A stretch of 64,000 nt of DNA from Glebionis coronaria. Taxonomy: Eukaryota; Streptophyta; Magnoliopsida; Asterales; Asteraceae. The stretch is taken from assembly GCA_025667525.1 (NCBI GenBank), contig JANFOE010000054.1, positions 930,001 through 994,000 on the forward strand, written 5' to 3'. A program made the translations under genes and the position numbers. The stretch's first letter is position 1, and the number at the start of each line of letters is the position of its first letter. The notes beneath the pieces were generated by a model that worked only from the letters and a program-made list of their open reading frames with translations, did no database searches and was not told the origin of the DNA. Shown piece after piece: positions 13,330 through 26,400 of the stretch.

Positions 13330-13990
13330 TTAATGATGCTTTTAAATCCAACCACATCTACACCTCAATGACCAAGCTATTTTTTCCTGCTACTTTTTTA
13401 GTTTCCCGCTCTTTTAAGCTCTCTTTCCCGCTCAAGATGTCCATAAATAGCAATTCAGTTTTAGATATACACACAACTCAATCCTTTTGTCATTTATATC
13501 ACCCTTAAAAACTCACCAACACAAGTAAAATCACAAAGTTTTTTTTTGGTGGTGATGACAAGTATTGGCAACTGGCCATGGTTGTCAAAAGTTTTAAACT
13601 CTAGCGAGGATCATATATTGTTCATACTTGTATTATTTGACGCACAAGCAAACAGTACAATTTCTTGGTGGAATAGGTGGTCTCGAAATATTTATGTATG
13701 TAAAAACTCAAACAACCCTTATTTTATTATACTTTATATTTCATTATATAGTTTATGTTTTTCCGAAAAATGAATACAATATAGGTAAATGAAGTTGACG
13801 AAGAGCTAACCGCCATGCTCATAACCAGTTCATATTTGGAGAGAAACGTGATATAGGATTGCTGTCGGAGTTGTTGCACCGGTTAGTGGTTGTCGGATAT
13901 ACTGAGTGGAACGGAGCTTAAATTTTTAGAGCGACACTAGATAATTAAAGTCCAACATATTGACATGTACATATGAAAGCCTATTTGTAG
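13330..13990 (+). repeat. Promoter/first-exon-like duplicated block (copy 2 of 3)
   Basis: It parallels 7380-7870 and 22060-22750. The TATA-like ccataaatagc lies near 13441 and ATG 13546 opens 75 codons. After an intron-like gap an acceptor-like aatatag (about 13784) leads into gtaaatgaagttgac, also present at 22439. The frames end quickly, so any gene here is dead or the blocks are non-coding. Confidence 0.5.
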
Positions 13991-14599
13991 CCTAACACTT
14001 TCTTTTATCTCTGATTCAATTTAAGTGTACCAAAGTATTAAGCATGAACTATAAGCAACCATTCAATTTCGTAGTGCTTGTAACTTTGTTTAATATAGCA
14101 AGTTACGTAAGTTACTCATAGTTGTTTTGTATTATTTTGGCTACAAATCGATTGCGAGTCTTTATCTGACTTGAGTATGTCATCATGTTTTTATAAATAT
14201 CTCAAATGAAAATGATCAACAACTTAGCTGACAAAATGCTAAAAGAATGACACTCTTTTAAACAGCAAATATATGTGTTCTTTTTCTTATATTTATAACA
14301 TTGTTTCACTATTGGCATAAATAGATCTGCTAATACATACATAAATTTTACGGGTTAGAAGGGCCTACCTTTTTAGCTAAATCTTCGGGATAGTAATGAC
14401 TGGTTATTCAGGTTGTTGAAGAGTGTACAGCCGGATCTGATCTTAGTCGTTTCATGGTATGTTATTCAGTTGACTTGATTTTGACCTATAACCTTGTTAC
14501 CTTATTATTTGTGTGTATGTGTCCGAATGTTTTGGATGTATAAATGTAAGTTTATTTATTAAATGACACATAGAACTCGATTTGACTCGTTTTAGTTTG
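13991..14599. repeat. Intron-like duplicated stretch with a small exon-like word
   Basis: It aligns with about 22690-23255. A conserved piece, gttgaagagtgtaca to ttcatggtatgt (about 14414-14463), matches 23130-23175 and ends at a donor-like gtatgt. It could be a short exon of an unidentified gene. Confidence 0.45.
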
Positions 14600-15370
14600 T
14601 TTATCCTATTTGACCTGTGTTTTTATTAGTCTTATGTGATTGATACTTTGAGGTGACTTTGGTCCGTTTGAACAATTTATCCATAAAATTTGAACCATTT
14701 CCTTTAGCATTCCCAGAAAGTCGAAAACATAAAAAAACCGCACTTTCGGGATTTCACGTAGGTGTCCATTTCACAAAACCGTATTCAAGCGAAATGAAGC
14801 GGCTGATATGGGATGCGCGTCAAATGCAGATTGCATTATTACATAGAAACAGATTCCATACAACCCAGAAGTGTGGTGTGTTTTAGTTTCCTATTTTGCT
14901 AAATGAAACAAGTCATCACTGAGTTGACACTGATACGGGTCAAACTGGCGAAAAAATAAAATAGACTACACTTTAGGGACATTTCTGTTTTATGATAGAA
15001 ATTAACCCGAGGGTAACTCTAAACCATAAAATGTTGGATGATTTTGGTGTTACCTAGGCATGGATAGTATGTAATATTGAACCAATGACGTTTGACTCAA
15101 TCACTCAATGTTTGCACATGATTTAGCTCTTTGTATTATGTCCCTTGTGGGATTTTGTTTCTGCGGAAAATACTGAAATGTTTGTTAAATAGTGCATTCT
15201 ATGACGCAGTGTGGATATGTGTTTTTTATCAACCCAATCTGACCCATTTGAATACACTTATCTTCAATTGACCCGTTTCATATAGTTAGTTTACTTTCTT
15301 ATTACTGTCATCAATACTTAAAGAGGAGTTTTGTCTCATTCGACCCATTTCTTTTGGCGGTCTCTGCAAG
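14600..15370. repeat. Duplicated low-copy block, paralogous to 5260-6130
   Basis: Here the stretch 14653-14886 is open for 77 codons, while its paralogue at 5440-5680 is full of stops. I do not recognise the peptide, and the differences between copies do not look like protein-level constraint. Confidence 0.6.
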
Positions 15371-15479
15371 TAAAACATAGTTGCCATTTCGAAAAACATA
15401 TAACGTCAGGTGTTTTGGGACAACACGACAACCTTTTTTATTGTAAAAAGTGTCCTAAAGACCAAAGTGTGTTTAAGTG

Positions 15480-16500
15480 AAATGGAACAGTCCAGTGTGT
15501 TCAACAAAGTAAAGAAAAGCGGCAAGGTGGAAGTCAGAAGTTAGACCATGGCTTACAAAGCACTTTCTGAGAAAACAATAATTAGTAAGGTTGAAAGGTT
15601 AAACTCAAAAAATGCATAAGTACATCTAGCTCAATTGTTGTCCTTTTTTAGTCGCTTAAATTGTACTAACTTTGTCTATATCAAAAGATGGTCTAACTAT
15701 ACATTCGGCGATTCCGCTCGCTGTAAACATTACACTAGAACGAAATCACTAACTGTATAGTGATACCACCTTTTCATATCGAAAAAAATAAAATTCAATC
15801 GACTAAAAAGGGACAAGATAAGTAGCTTGGGGTACCTTTGCATTTTTGAATTTAACCTCCAACTCTCCAGCCCGCTCAAGCGGTTTTCTGAATGTATTGC
15901 GATTGTAGTAACATCTAAGTCTTCACTCTTAGATTACGATTTTTCGTTTCAGTTTAAACTTATGGTTGGATTAGTTTAATTTGGCAAAACCTAAAGATAA
16001 AATACACTCCAATGAAGAAATTTCGACTTCTATTGCAATGGAAGCTAGTGACATACGTCGATCTAATGAGTTTGTTGAAGGACTAGAAGATTCTTTGAAT
16101 TATTACCGTTTTAACTAACAACGAGTTTTTTTAGTAGCTTTTCAAAATAATTGTATCGACACTAATGACCATTAATGCCTTGCACATTTTCGCGGGTTTT
16201 CAAAAGCTATATTTTTGTGTTTGCGGTACAAAAAAACTAATAGTACAATAAGAGTGTTTGAACTTTTAACCGAAAATTTGTTGTCTCATTATAGAACTAT
16301 GCCACTATTGGACTTTTAGTGACATTTTTTATTATAGATTTTTTTAACTCTTGTTTTCACTCTTTAGAGATTTAACGCATTAATAGAAAAAGAAATCGAA
16401 AATTTCTTTTTAATTATTGAGTTTTAAAATACATAGATTGGTTCATGGTGAAAAGAAAGGTTAATTTCATAAATATAATTTAAATTACTAATTTCAGCAA
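15480..16500. repeat. Duplicated low-copy block, paralogous to 9150-10280
   Basis: See the shared words given for 9150-10280. No gene. Confidence 0.6.
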
Positions 16501-17542
16501 GCCATCCGCATTAGCGGCCAACTTTTATATTGTGATGAAAATTTGAAAATAAGGCCTTTTACATGATAGTTTCAAAAGAAAAAAAATGTTACATTCATGG
16601 CTTCAACTTGGCATGTAACGTTTAGTATTGTAAGAATCTTGACATAACATGTCATCAAGTCTAACATATAAGTTCAACTAAGGTTTTATTCTAAAACCAA
16701 TTAGTTAAGAAAGAATAGTCGGTCAAGCTTATATGTTAGTTTTGAAATTATGTCTCTACTGATGTAAAGTATAATATTTAGATGGGTTGAGCATCGGGTA
16801 AAATTCGGACCGAACCGGCCTTAGACTCGACCCCAAAACTTAAAACTCATATCGGTTGTTTTTGACATGATAGACCCTTGTTCACAAATCACAACGTACA
16901 CCTAAAACTACAAGCTACAATTCCTAATGTGTCTTATATATGTAAATAGGGGATGCAACTTCTTTACACCGATGTAAATAGAGTTGAATTTAACCAACTA
17001 TCGTATCAACCAACTTTATAAAAATATAAGCCATAAGCTATAACTTTTGGCTTATAATATAGTTAACTCCAACTCTAGCTATATTTAAATATTTTGGAGA
17101 AAACACATTATTATTTTTAATCCAAAAGTATATATTTTAGAGAGATGCTTTAAATTTTTTCACCAAAAAATCTCAAAGTATCACCTAACTTCTTTAATAA
17201 CTTTCACCTTTTTGTTACCTGCATGTCCTGATTTTTTTTTCATATGTCTTCAACTTTAACTCTATTTGTTTGCTTATTCGATCAGGTAAACTTTTTCACC
17301 TTTCATTGCATGCCTCCCTAAATTTTCACCTAACGAGCATCTAAGATAAGCTTTTTTAAATGACACATAAGATGTGTATTCGTCGTACTTGGCTTCATCT
17401 ATTTAACCACTCTCGGCGGGTCTTTACTAACCACATGTTAATGGCTGCTTGACTCCCAAGTCTTAATTAATCCATTTGTAATGACGTTTGATGTTTTGCG
17501 ATACAATACATAGTCTATTTGTCAAAAAATTACAGTCACTAT
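16501..17542. repeat. Degenerate sequence with third copy of the 3104/10480 block
   Basis: The stretch 17030-17480 aligns with the other two copies. The remainder (16501-17029) has no supported feature. Confidence 0.55.
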
Positions 17543-18253
17543 CAGTGGCAGAGCAGAAAATCATATCGCGGGGGGCAAAAAAAAATTCACGGTAGGAAAA
17601 TCGAAATGCAACCTTAACAAAACATGTTAGGACCTTCTAACGAGCAATAATTGCGTCAAAAAATCAGGACCGGAGCAAAAACAAAAGTAACATTACCTTT
17701 AGGAGGAAAAAACTATAGCAAAAACGACTACTCTTTTTGTTGAATACAAATATATCTAAAACAAATGTTAGCAACAAAAAAGGAGCTTTGGTTTAAAAAC
17801 CCATATTTAATTTCTTTGTAATGTTCCTAGCGTCTTGTTATTTTTTAATACAATTACCGTTAAAAAAAATACACACCCAGCCATATACTCGATTGTCCTT
17901 GCAACTAACACAAGCTTTATATTTTGGCTACAATGGGATTTTGCTTTCTGTAGATGGATTATATATAAAAGGATTAATGTTGGTTCATGTATCTCTAGAA
18001 ATAATCAAACAATACTACAAATTTGTACACGTATATAAAAATAAGTTCATCTTAAAAAAACTTCAAGAACTTCACAAAACCAGTTGTTTCTTCCTTTTTC
18101 TTCCACATTATATTTTGCATCGAAGGCATTCTCAACTTTTAAATGAGGGCACGGCGATTAATGTTCAAAAATTAGCATTAAAAGAAGTGCTTATTGAAGA
18201 ATTCATTGGGGGTGGTTGCCTTGATCACAATATTGTACATGGCTCCGCCCCTG
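17543..18253. mobile_element. Non-autonomous hAT element, 711 bp, 8-bp TSD
   Basis: The left end is cagtggcagagc and the right end ggctccgcccctg; these are imperfect inverted repeats of the plant hAT type. Flanks are gtcactat (17535-17542) and gtcaccat (18254-18261), an 8-bp duplication with one change. A 155-codon open frame inside has no transposase motif and is probably chance. It is a different subfamily from the hAT at 49070. Confidence 0.75.
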
Positions 18254-18505
18254 GTCACCATTGTTATTTTACGGATGTCTCAGAATAATACGGAGCAATT
18301 TGCTTCTTAATCAATAAAAAAAAGTTAGTGTGTAGTTCAAGAAAAAAGTTAGTGAATGAAAATGATATTTGACTGGATAAAAAGTGGCATGGACATTTGG
18401 CAAAATTTGCCTTTTAACTGTTAATGATTTATACTTTGGTATGGAGGACACAATTTAGGTACACATTATTTATATAAGCGATTGTTTATTGGTACATTAA
18501 AAAAT

Positions 18506-18890
18506 TGTTGTAGGATACCGACGACAAACCCGAAGTTCGATAACGCGGAACCGTTAGATCGCGAGTTGTATCGAGCACAAGTAGCGAACACGAAAGACTA
18601 CAAAAAACCGACAAATATATGCACACGGTATACTTTCAACTAACTTTTTATTAATAACCCTAATAAAGACTACATTGAGGAAGAAAAATTTAATGAACTA
18701 GGATCTCCCTCATCCCTATTTATAGAGATGAGGGGGTAGGAACCTCCTTAAGTCAAATAGAAAACTTCTTATAAAACAACTTAAGGAGGTTAACCTAAAT
18801 ACTTCCTAATATTAGTCTATTCCTAATCTATATTACAAAGTACACATAAGTCCCTAAACTATATTTAAGTTTGCTCCTAATATTACAACA
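18506..18890 (-). repeat. 3' LTR of the short copia-like element
   Basis: 385 bp. It contains a TATA-like ctatttatag on the plus strand near 18716 (the two strands read similarly). It shares most bases with 20723-21095. Confidence 0.85.
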
Positions 18891-19053
18891 ATTTTCACCT
18901 TAGGAGTAACACTTAAACATAACCGATACTCAACATCTTTTACCAGTGTTGGAACCTCAGACCCGGGACCACCTTGTTAACCAGACATTGTACTTCTGTA
19001 ATTTCCCTAGATTAGCTTCCATAGACTCCTTCATGTTGTTCTTCTCAGGAACA

Positions 19054-19515
19054 TTACCCTCTGCACCCTCTTGGTACTCCAGTTACCATAATGTTTGCCC
19101 CCACCTTTATACCAAGGTGTACCTTTTCCTGCTCATTTACCAAGCAGCCCGTGTTTGTCTTTTCTTCAGGTTGTTTGTCCTCCAACCGTCTTTGAGGCAC
19201 TGCTGCATGATCGTTACTAACCTGAAAAACCTCAGCTTCACGATCCCCTTGAGCTCCCTGTAGTTCCACCTCAAACCATCTTTGAGCCACTGCAGCATGA
19301 TCGTTACTAACCTGAAAAACCCCAGCTTCACGATCTCCTTGAGCTCCGTGCAGTTCCACCTCAAACAAAACACGTTTATCAACCTGTACTCTATGGACTC
19401 CTGTTTTAACACCAGGACCAAGTTGTTTGAATCCAACTTGTTTTAAACCTCCAAGCTTATGTACATTAAACCCATCGAAATCTTCGATGTTAAACCTAGT
19501 TATAGAACTAGCCAT
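19054..19515 (-). pseudogene. Fused copia polyprotein remnant
   Basis: The 153-codon frame starts MASSITRFNIEDFDGFN, which resembles the start of copia Gag. From about residue 18 it jumps to sequence of the type found between integrase and reverse transcriptase in plant copia polyproteins (KRVLFEVEL, then EDKQPEEKTNT). The simplest reading is an internal deletion joining gag start to pol spacer. A 90-bp unit is tandemly doubled (19187-19366 on the plus strand), giving two copies of a 30-residue block with the word FQVSNDHAAV. Family assignment is from memory; no catalytic motif remains. Confidence 0.6.
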
Positions 19516-20027
19516 TCTTCTTTATCCCTTTGTTGATTTGCTAAACTTGTGAAAAACCTCACAATCACAAACCGAAAAAGTCCCTTCAATAATTCGCTAA
19601 ACCTTGTGATATAATAACCCCACAATCACAAATTATGAAGTCCCTTTTGTGTAAAGAAAACCTTTTGCTTTATCGATATAACCCTAAGAGAAACTTCTTA
19701 GAAATCGATCAAACCAAGTAACCTTTCAAAAGAACACCCTTTCTTACTCAAATATCGATTAAGCCTTGGAAATTAACCTATCCAACAAATCGACAACCCT
19801 TGAATCAAGAAAGTACCCGAATCCTTTTGAAGTAACCCTTGTCGTACTTTTAATTTTGCAAAACCGATTTCTAATAACCTAAGAAATCTTGCAACCTCGA
19901 CAAGCCTTGAATCTTCTTTAACCTTGCTACAAACCTTGTCAAGTTGTTTCTTAACCAACTTTACTGACAAGCCTCGCAAGCCGTGTGCAATATACCTGTT
20001 GTTGCTAAAACTTTTTCTTAAAAATCG

Positions 20028-20372
20028 AATCTACTAGAAAACCTCTAAACCCTCGATCACGAACAACCAACCCGATCGTAAACTTGGATACCCAAGCAAA
20101 CCATGATCAAACTTGAACCCAAAGAAAATACCCTTCTTGCAAATCAAATTTATTAGAGAACCGTAAAACCTCGATACCGAACAAGCAACCCAATCGCTAA
20201 CTTGAAAACCCAAGTAAACCACGATCAAACTTGAATCACAAAAAATACCTTTCTTGCAAATCGAATTTATTAGATACCCTAAAACCTCCATTCCGAACAA
20301 GTAAACCCGATAGTGAACTTGAAACGCTAAACGAACCACGATCAAAACTTATACCACAAGAACCCCGCAAGA
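20028..20372 (-). repeat. Three tandem copies of a unit of about 118 bp in the leader
   Basis: Anchors gaacaacc (about 20059), gaacaagc (20177) and gaacaagt (20295) repeat in register with cgatcaaacttgaa and cttcttgcaaatc. The array lies in the 5' leader of the minus-strand element, upstream of the fused ORF. Confidence 0.75.
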
Positions 20373-20722
20373 ACACCTTCTTTTAATCTTTATTTAAAAA
20401 AATAAAGACTTATAGAAGTTGGTTTTAAACAAAAGCACCATCATTCGGTAGTCTTTTTGTTGCTATTTGTCAATTGCAGCTTTTGCTAATATCTTTCACG
20501 TGGGCTATATAATACATCACAACCCTTTCCTCCCGTCGATCGTCGGTACAAAGGAAAAAACCGATTTGTAAATCGAAAACCTTTTTCTTTTTCTTAGTAC
20601 CGATCGCTACTTCCACGATTCGCAAAACCCGGAATCGAAACCTCGATATCTCTAACGACTCATACCTTCGATTTAGCACTCAATCTTCGGAGACCTCAAT
20701 AACCGTGAGCTCTGATACCACT

Positions 20723-21095
20723 TGTTGTACGATACCGAAAATAAACCCGAAGTTCGGTAACGCGGAACCGATACATCACGAGTTGTATCGAGCACAAGTA
20801 GTGAATACGAGAGACTACAAAGAATCGACAAATATATGCACACGGTATACCCTCAACTACCTCTTTATTAATAACTCTAATAAAGATTATATTGAGAAAG
20901 AAGAATACAATGAAATAGAACCCCCTATTTATAGAGAAGAGGGGTAGGAACCTCCTTAAGTCAAATAGGAAACTTCTTATAAACCAACTTAGAGGTTAAC
21001 CTACATACTTCTTAATATTAGTCTATTCCTAATCTATATTACAAAGTACACTTAAGTCCGTAACTATATTTAAGTTTGCTCCTAATATTACAACA
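20723..21095 (-). repeat. 5' LTR of the short copia-like element, followed by PBS
   Basis: 373 bp; the minus-strand end cgtacaaca is followed by agtggtatcagagc, the methionine-tRNA binding site. TATA-like ctatttatag lies near 20929. Confidence 0.85.
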
Positions 21096-21100
21096 AAAAT

Positions 21101-22059
21101 ATATGAAACAAAAAATATAAAGTTTGATAAGTTAAACATAAAAAGGCATACGATAATTATAAAATAATAGTCTTTTCTTATTAATAAAGTGAGTAAAACT
21201 GTTAAAAAAACACAAAACTTAAAATATACTCTAGAATTTAACAAATCAAAGGTTGTAAAATATAAGAAATACGAAACAAAAGCCATAAAAAATGTATCGC
21301 CTCTTAATAAATCGAGGTATAAGGACTAAAGAGAGTAAAATACTAAAGATTATTAATAGCGTGAGGCGTGGCGTGACATCATGACCAAACCTCACGCCTT
21401 CTAAGTCATAGGGAGTTAGTCGTTTTCAAGGCTTGACTTAAAGCGACAAAATATATGAAAATATTCTTAAATTATTATATTTTTATTATATTTTAAATAT
21501 ACTAGTTTACAAAAAGTGGCAAACGTAAAGAAAAAAGTCAAAAAAATAATATGTGCATGTAATCTTTTTCGTTTTTATATAAAAATTTTGTCTTATCAAA
21601 ATTGGAAAAATAAGTCTCCACGCATCATCATTTATCGTGCTATATCATGTTTTTCACTTTTTATCTCAAATCAAATCCTAAGCTTGCACATTGGACTACT
21701 GTATAGAGTAAATGTCAAGTCTTGCGCTTTTCGCTTTTCGGAAGCCTTAGCGGCGACATGGCGTGCCTTTCTATTAACATTGTCGACATTACAACTTATC
21801 AATGTTTTAAATACATTTTTTAATTGGGTCGACTGGGTTATCGGGTCAGGATTCTACTGGTTTGACCGGTTTTTTCGCTTAAAACCCGTCTAGTCACCTG
21901 ACGAGGTCACGGTTCAACCAGCCTCATCAGCGTGCCTTTTAAAACATTATTTAGTAAATAAATAAATGTGAGTAGTTCGAGAGTTAAGTAATAGAGTAGT
22001 GCGTATTAATTATGAGTAGTTGGAGATGAGTAATTGGAGTAGTAAATTTTTTATGTGGG
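21101..22059. other. No gene seen
   Basis: AT-rich. The stretch 21825-21930 carries gggtcgactgggtt-type words also seen near 12897, likely decayed transposon ends. The 125-codon open frame here has no recognisable feature. Confidence 0.5.
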
Positions 22060-22750
22060 TTTTATAAAATTTGTCGTCATTTTTATTCTTTCCCGCTCTT
22101 TTGCTATCTCTTTCCCGCCCTCACACCTAAGTCACTAACTTTCTATAAATAACATTCATTTTTCGTATACATCTACCTACGGTCAGTCCTTTTGTCATTA
22201 ACATCTCTCATTAAACTCACCAACACAAGGTGTACCAAGTTTTATGGTGGTGGTGATGACCCGGTTGTCAAACTTTCTTGTATTATTCTTTAGTGAATAT
22301 CATAAAAATATAATTTTTTGATGAAACAGGTGGTCGCGAAATATTAAGGTACCTTAAATTCCAAACACTCATTTTAGTACACTACTTATATTTATCATTA
22401 TTTAATTATATATTTTTCCAATAACTGAGTACGATACAGGTAAATGAAGTTGACGATTAGTTGACGGCCATTCTATGGCAAATTTATCTTTGCACAGAAT
22501 TGTGACATACGATTGTTGTCGGAGTTGTTGTACCGGCTAGCGGTTGTCAGACGGGGTATTTTGGACCGGGCCTTAATGTTTTCAAGGGGAAACATATACT
22601 TAAAGTCCAATGTAATGAAAACTCCAATGTCTTTTATCATATATTCCCACTTTAGATTAGAAGACCTATTTGTAGCCCAACACTTTCCTTTATTTCTGAT
22701 TTAATTTTAGTGTACGAAAGTATCGAAGAATGAACTATAAGTAACCATTA
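22060..22750 (+). repeat. Promoter/first-exon-like duplicated block (copy 3 of 3)
   Basis: It parallels 7380-7870 and 13330-13990, with TATA-like ctataaataac near 22144, then caccaacacaag and ATG at 22243 before ggtggtggtgatgac. An acceptor-like atacagg (about 22440) precedes gtaaatgaagttgacga. No frame stays open. Confidence 0.5.
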
Positions 22751-23258
22751 ATTTTCGTAGTGTTTGTAACTTTGTTTAAGATATCAAGTTATCTAAGTTA
22801 CCAATAGTTGTTTATTAGTATTATTTTTGGATACAACTCGATTGTGAGTCTTTATGTGACTTGATTTGTATGTAGTCGTGTTTTTATAAATATCTCAATG
22901 GAGACGATCAACAATTTAGGTTACCCAATGCTAAAAGAACGACCTTCATTCAAACAAAAAATAATACTTGTAATCTTGTTCTTATATCTATAACATTTTT
23001 CATTATTAGTGTATTAGCATAAATCGACTTGATAATACATACATAAATTTTGCGGGTTAGAAGGGCCTACTTTTTTAGCTACGTCTAACGCCACCAAAAT
23101 CCTTGGGATGGTCATGACCGGTTGTTCAGTTTGCTAAAGAGTGTACAACATCTTAGTGGTTTCATAGTATGTTATTCGTGTTGACTCTGTTTTGACTTAT
23201 AAACTTGTTACCTTATTATTTATGTTTGTGTTTGAAAGTTTTGGATGTATAAATATAA
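22751..23258. repeat. Duplicated intron-like stretch, paralogous to 13991-14545
   Basis: It includes the second copy of the exon-like word near 23130-23175. Confidence 0.5.
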
Positions 23259-23455
23259 GTTGAGGAGTGATCTGGTAAGAAGAAAATGAAAATGAGAAGA
23301 ATAAGATGAATTTTGGACCACACATTTTAAATAGGGGAAAGAATATTAAAAAGAGATGCATGGGTTTTGTAGGTGCATATGAAAGATATGGTCATGATTT
23401 CTTCTCATTCTACTTATTTTATTTTATCTTCTCTCAAAATAAATTTATGTGCAGA
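23259..23455. mobile_element. Insertion of about 200 bp defined by comparison with the paralogue
   Basis: The paralogue at 14540-14580 reads tataaatgtaag directly into tttatttattaaatgacac. Here tgaggagtgatctggtaag through tttatgtgcag is inserted between the same two words. The piece has a purine-rich left side and pyrimidine-rich right side. Its ends are not clear inverted repeats, so I cannot name the class. Confidence 0.55.
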
Positions 23456-26400
23456 TATTTATTAATGACACATAGAACAAAACTCTCGTCTCTATTTGTC
23501 TATGTTTTGTGTTTTTTAGGAGCATTTACATATATGTCTTACAAAACTTTCATATTTATGTATCTCCCCGCTCAAAACATAGTATTGTATATTATGCATT
23601 AAGAACTTGTGTTTGGAAAATATATATAATTTATGAAACTTCATCTGGTATATATGAAATTTTCCCTTCTTTTGTGTTTACAATTCTAGTTTTAGTAGGT
23701 TAAGATGTAAAGTATACAAATTTAATTTACTCACGATAGTTTTTGGGTGAGACCTCATATGCATTTCCTAGTGGAATATCAGGCCCGATTACTTTTGTTG
23801 TTGGTTTAGTTATACATATTACAATATTATGGTACTTATCATGTAGGTGCTTCAATTGAAGCCACCAACATCATGAACTCTCCTGATCTTGTAATTATGT
23901 TTCTTCCCCTGCCTAATGTGGAGTAGCTAGCAACTATCACAATTTGATAGCCAAGAGACATAGCCTTGAATACGAGTCGTGCTTTTGGGTTTAACCTCCC
24001 AATCCCACTCACTTAGAATCACTTAAGACAAAGTGTTGTCGAACTCATGGCTCATTTTTCGACTTCCTTGATGGCGTTTCTCTTTCGTTTCTTCAATATA
24101 CGTCTTTGCATCATTTGCTCTATCCTAAGACTTCTTTATAATTTCATCATTTGCAGCACAAACAAAATCCCACAAGGACCATAATATAGAGTTAAATCGT
24201 GTGCAGACATTTAGCCTAACGTCATTAATTCAACTAGTAGGGTACTCACGCGATGCGTTGGCGGGTACCCTAAAATAATGTTAAGTCAGAAAATGTTCTA
24301 TGTGTTCGCAAGATGTCACATGTCATATATCGAGGTAGTAAAAACCACATTCATTATGAGATTTTATAGCAGTGAAACGCGTATCGAAAAACGATCCTGA
24401 AACCTAAAACTGTATTTTATGCGCCAACCCGCATCCGTTTAACGGGATAAATCAGCCCGTAATAATAATAACTATAACTAAGCCCCAATACTCTATTTGT
24501 TAATACCAAAAACTAATTTCACCAAGCTTTTAATTTTCTTAAAAAAACATTAGGTATGGGCTTAAGTATGCACAAAGCCCGAACATAAAAACACCACATC
24601 TCTTTTTTTTTTGCACCAAATTTGTTTTCTTAGGCCTACCACTTAACTCTCCAACCCAATACAAAAATTAACCCGACCTCCCTTTATAATTTACAACGGA
24701 TGGTATTTAAACCAATTCATGTCTTAGTCACCAAGACATAGTTTATTTTATAGTCAATTCATCACCAAGATAGAATATATGCTCCTAAAATAATTTGACA
24801 TGCAAATCTGTTAAATATAAAATAATTTGACATACAAATTTTCCTGAAAGATCACGGAAGTCTTCTGCGTTTTTGATCGAAAACTGGTGAAAAATCGTCT
24901 GGTAATGGAGCTAGAAAAAGGATGCGTTTTTCTGTGTGTTAAAACTGAATGAGGAGAGCTTATTTTAAAGCCAATTCATGTCTTAGTCATCAAGACAGTT
25001 TATATGTTCCAAAAATAATTTGACATGCAAATCTGTTGCATATAAAACACGATTTGCATAATAAGAAAGTCTAAATTTATTCCTTAAATAGATGTACATA
25101 ATTTTCTAGAAAAAATAATTCTGAATATGCAGCAAAAAAGATCCATAAATCTGCCCGCACCCAGGCGAATTTCGGAGCTGCATTTGTGTCTGCAGGTCGC
25201 GCGCTCATGCACAAGTTCAATAGCTTCGAACCAATATTGAACGTAGAAACCAAGATTTCGCTATAAACATGATTTCACTTCATGTTTTGAGCGACGTGGG
25301 ACAATTTTATTTTCCAAAATTTGTGTTTCACGTGCCTCACCTTGAGACACAATATGTCATTTATATTAACTCTAATTTGGACATACTTTAGCTCGTTGAG
25401 AAGCTCTCTCGAGGAGAACACAGAGCTACTATTTTCTACGAATATATATAACATATACATATCTTTAATCAAATTTCAATACATTAATATGTGTAGTAGG
25501 TCCTTAAAATCTTTTATATACTAAAAGAATTAGATTATTTGAGAATTTTAGTAGAAAGTGAAGGTTGTAAAAAAACAATTGAAGCAATTAAATGGTTTGA
25601 TTTTGACATATAAGCAAAATCAAGCGATGTGATTGGTTGAAAAAAGTTAAAATTGAATTGAATTTAGTCACAATTAAAAATTTCGGTGGAAAAGTTTGAT
25701 GAAAATACAAAAAGATATATGTGTCAAATTTGTGAAAATAAAAATTTTAAAAAGAAGGAGGAGATTAATAAAACTTTAGTGGTTGAATTTTAAATAAATT
25801 AGATAGACTTAAATGTAAACTTATAATTTTCCATATTTTTTTATTAACTTTATAAAATAAACAAAAGACATCCTTAAACTTTATACCCTCGAGACTTTAT
25901 ATTTTAAAATATAACATATATGTTAAATTAAAAAAAATCAACAAATCACATAACTAAAAATATTTTAATAAGAACACAAATAATTGTCTAATTCTATTTT
26001 GACACTTAACAAAGTCAAGTAATGCAATCTACGTAAATTATTATTAACATGAATATAAATATCAAAATAAGTGCAAGACGTCAAACATCGGTGTGAGATG
26101 AAAATAAATTGACGGGATTCTACATATTACAACACAATATATTGTTTCAAGGTCGTTGTGTGTTACTAAACACACAATGTCTAGAAAAAGATAGTTAACA
26201 TTTCTGTTTAACAAAGTCAAATCATTTGCGCCACAAATATTTATACAAAATATCAATTAATATTATCACATAATGATGTAAAACTCGTGGGTTCATAAGC
26301 ATCGTAACTATTTAGGTATTAAAAATTAATATTGTTTTATAAAATAATATTGAGCTTTAAAAAATCATTAATTTATAAATCGTGTACGTGCAAGGTTGAT

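Larger units (their letters stand above)
18506..21095 (-). mobile_element. Short copia-like LTR element, non-autonomous, TSD aaaat
   Basis: The LTRs (18506-18890 and 20723-21095) begin tgttgta and end tacaaca on the plus strand and are clearly the same sequence, with small indels. The 5-bp duplication aaaat lies at 18501-18505 and 21096-21100. On the minus strand the primer-binding site tggtatcagag sits just inside the right-hand LTR (20720-20710), so transcription runs right to left. The internal region is only about 1.8 kb and has no protease, integrase or reverse transcriptase, so movement would need an autonomous relative. Confidence 0.88.

Noticed and set aside
17821..18288. 155-codon open frame
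   Set aside because: It lies mostly inside the hAT remnant and runs past its right end, with no domain and AT-driven composition.
20034..20345. 103-codon minus-strand frame
   Set aside because: It is produced by the 118-bp tandem repeats and carries no known motif.
23841..23925. Exon-like stretch reading SIEATNIMNSPDLVIMFLP
   Set aside because: It is short, has a stop soon after and no recognised family; chance is likely.
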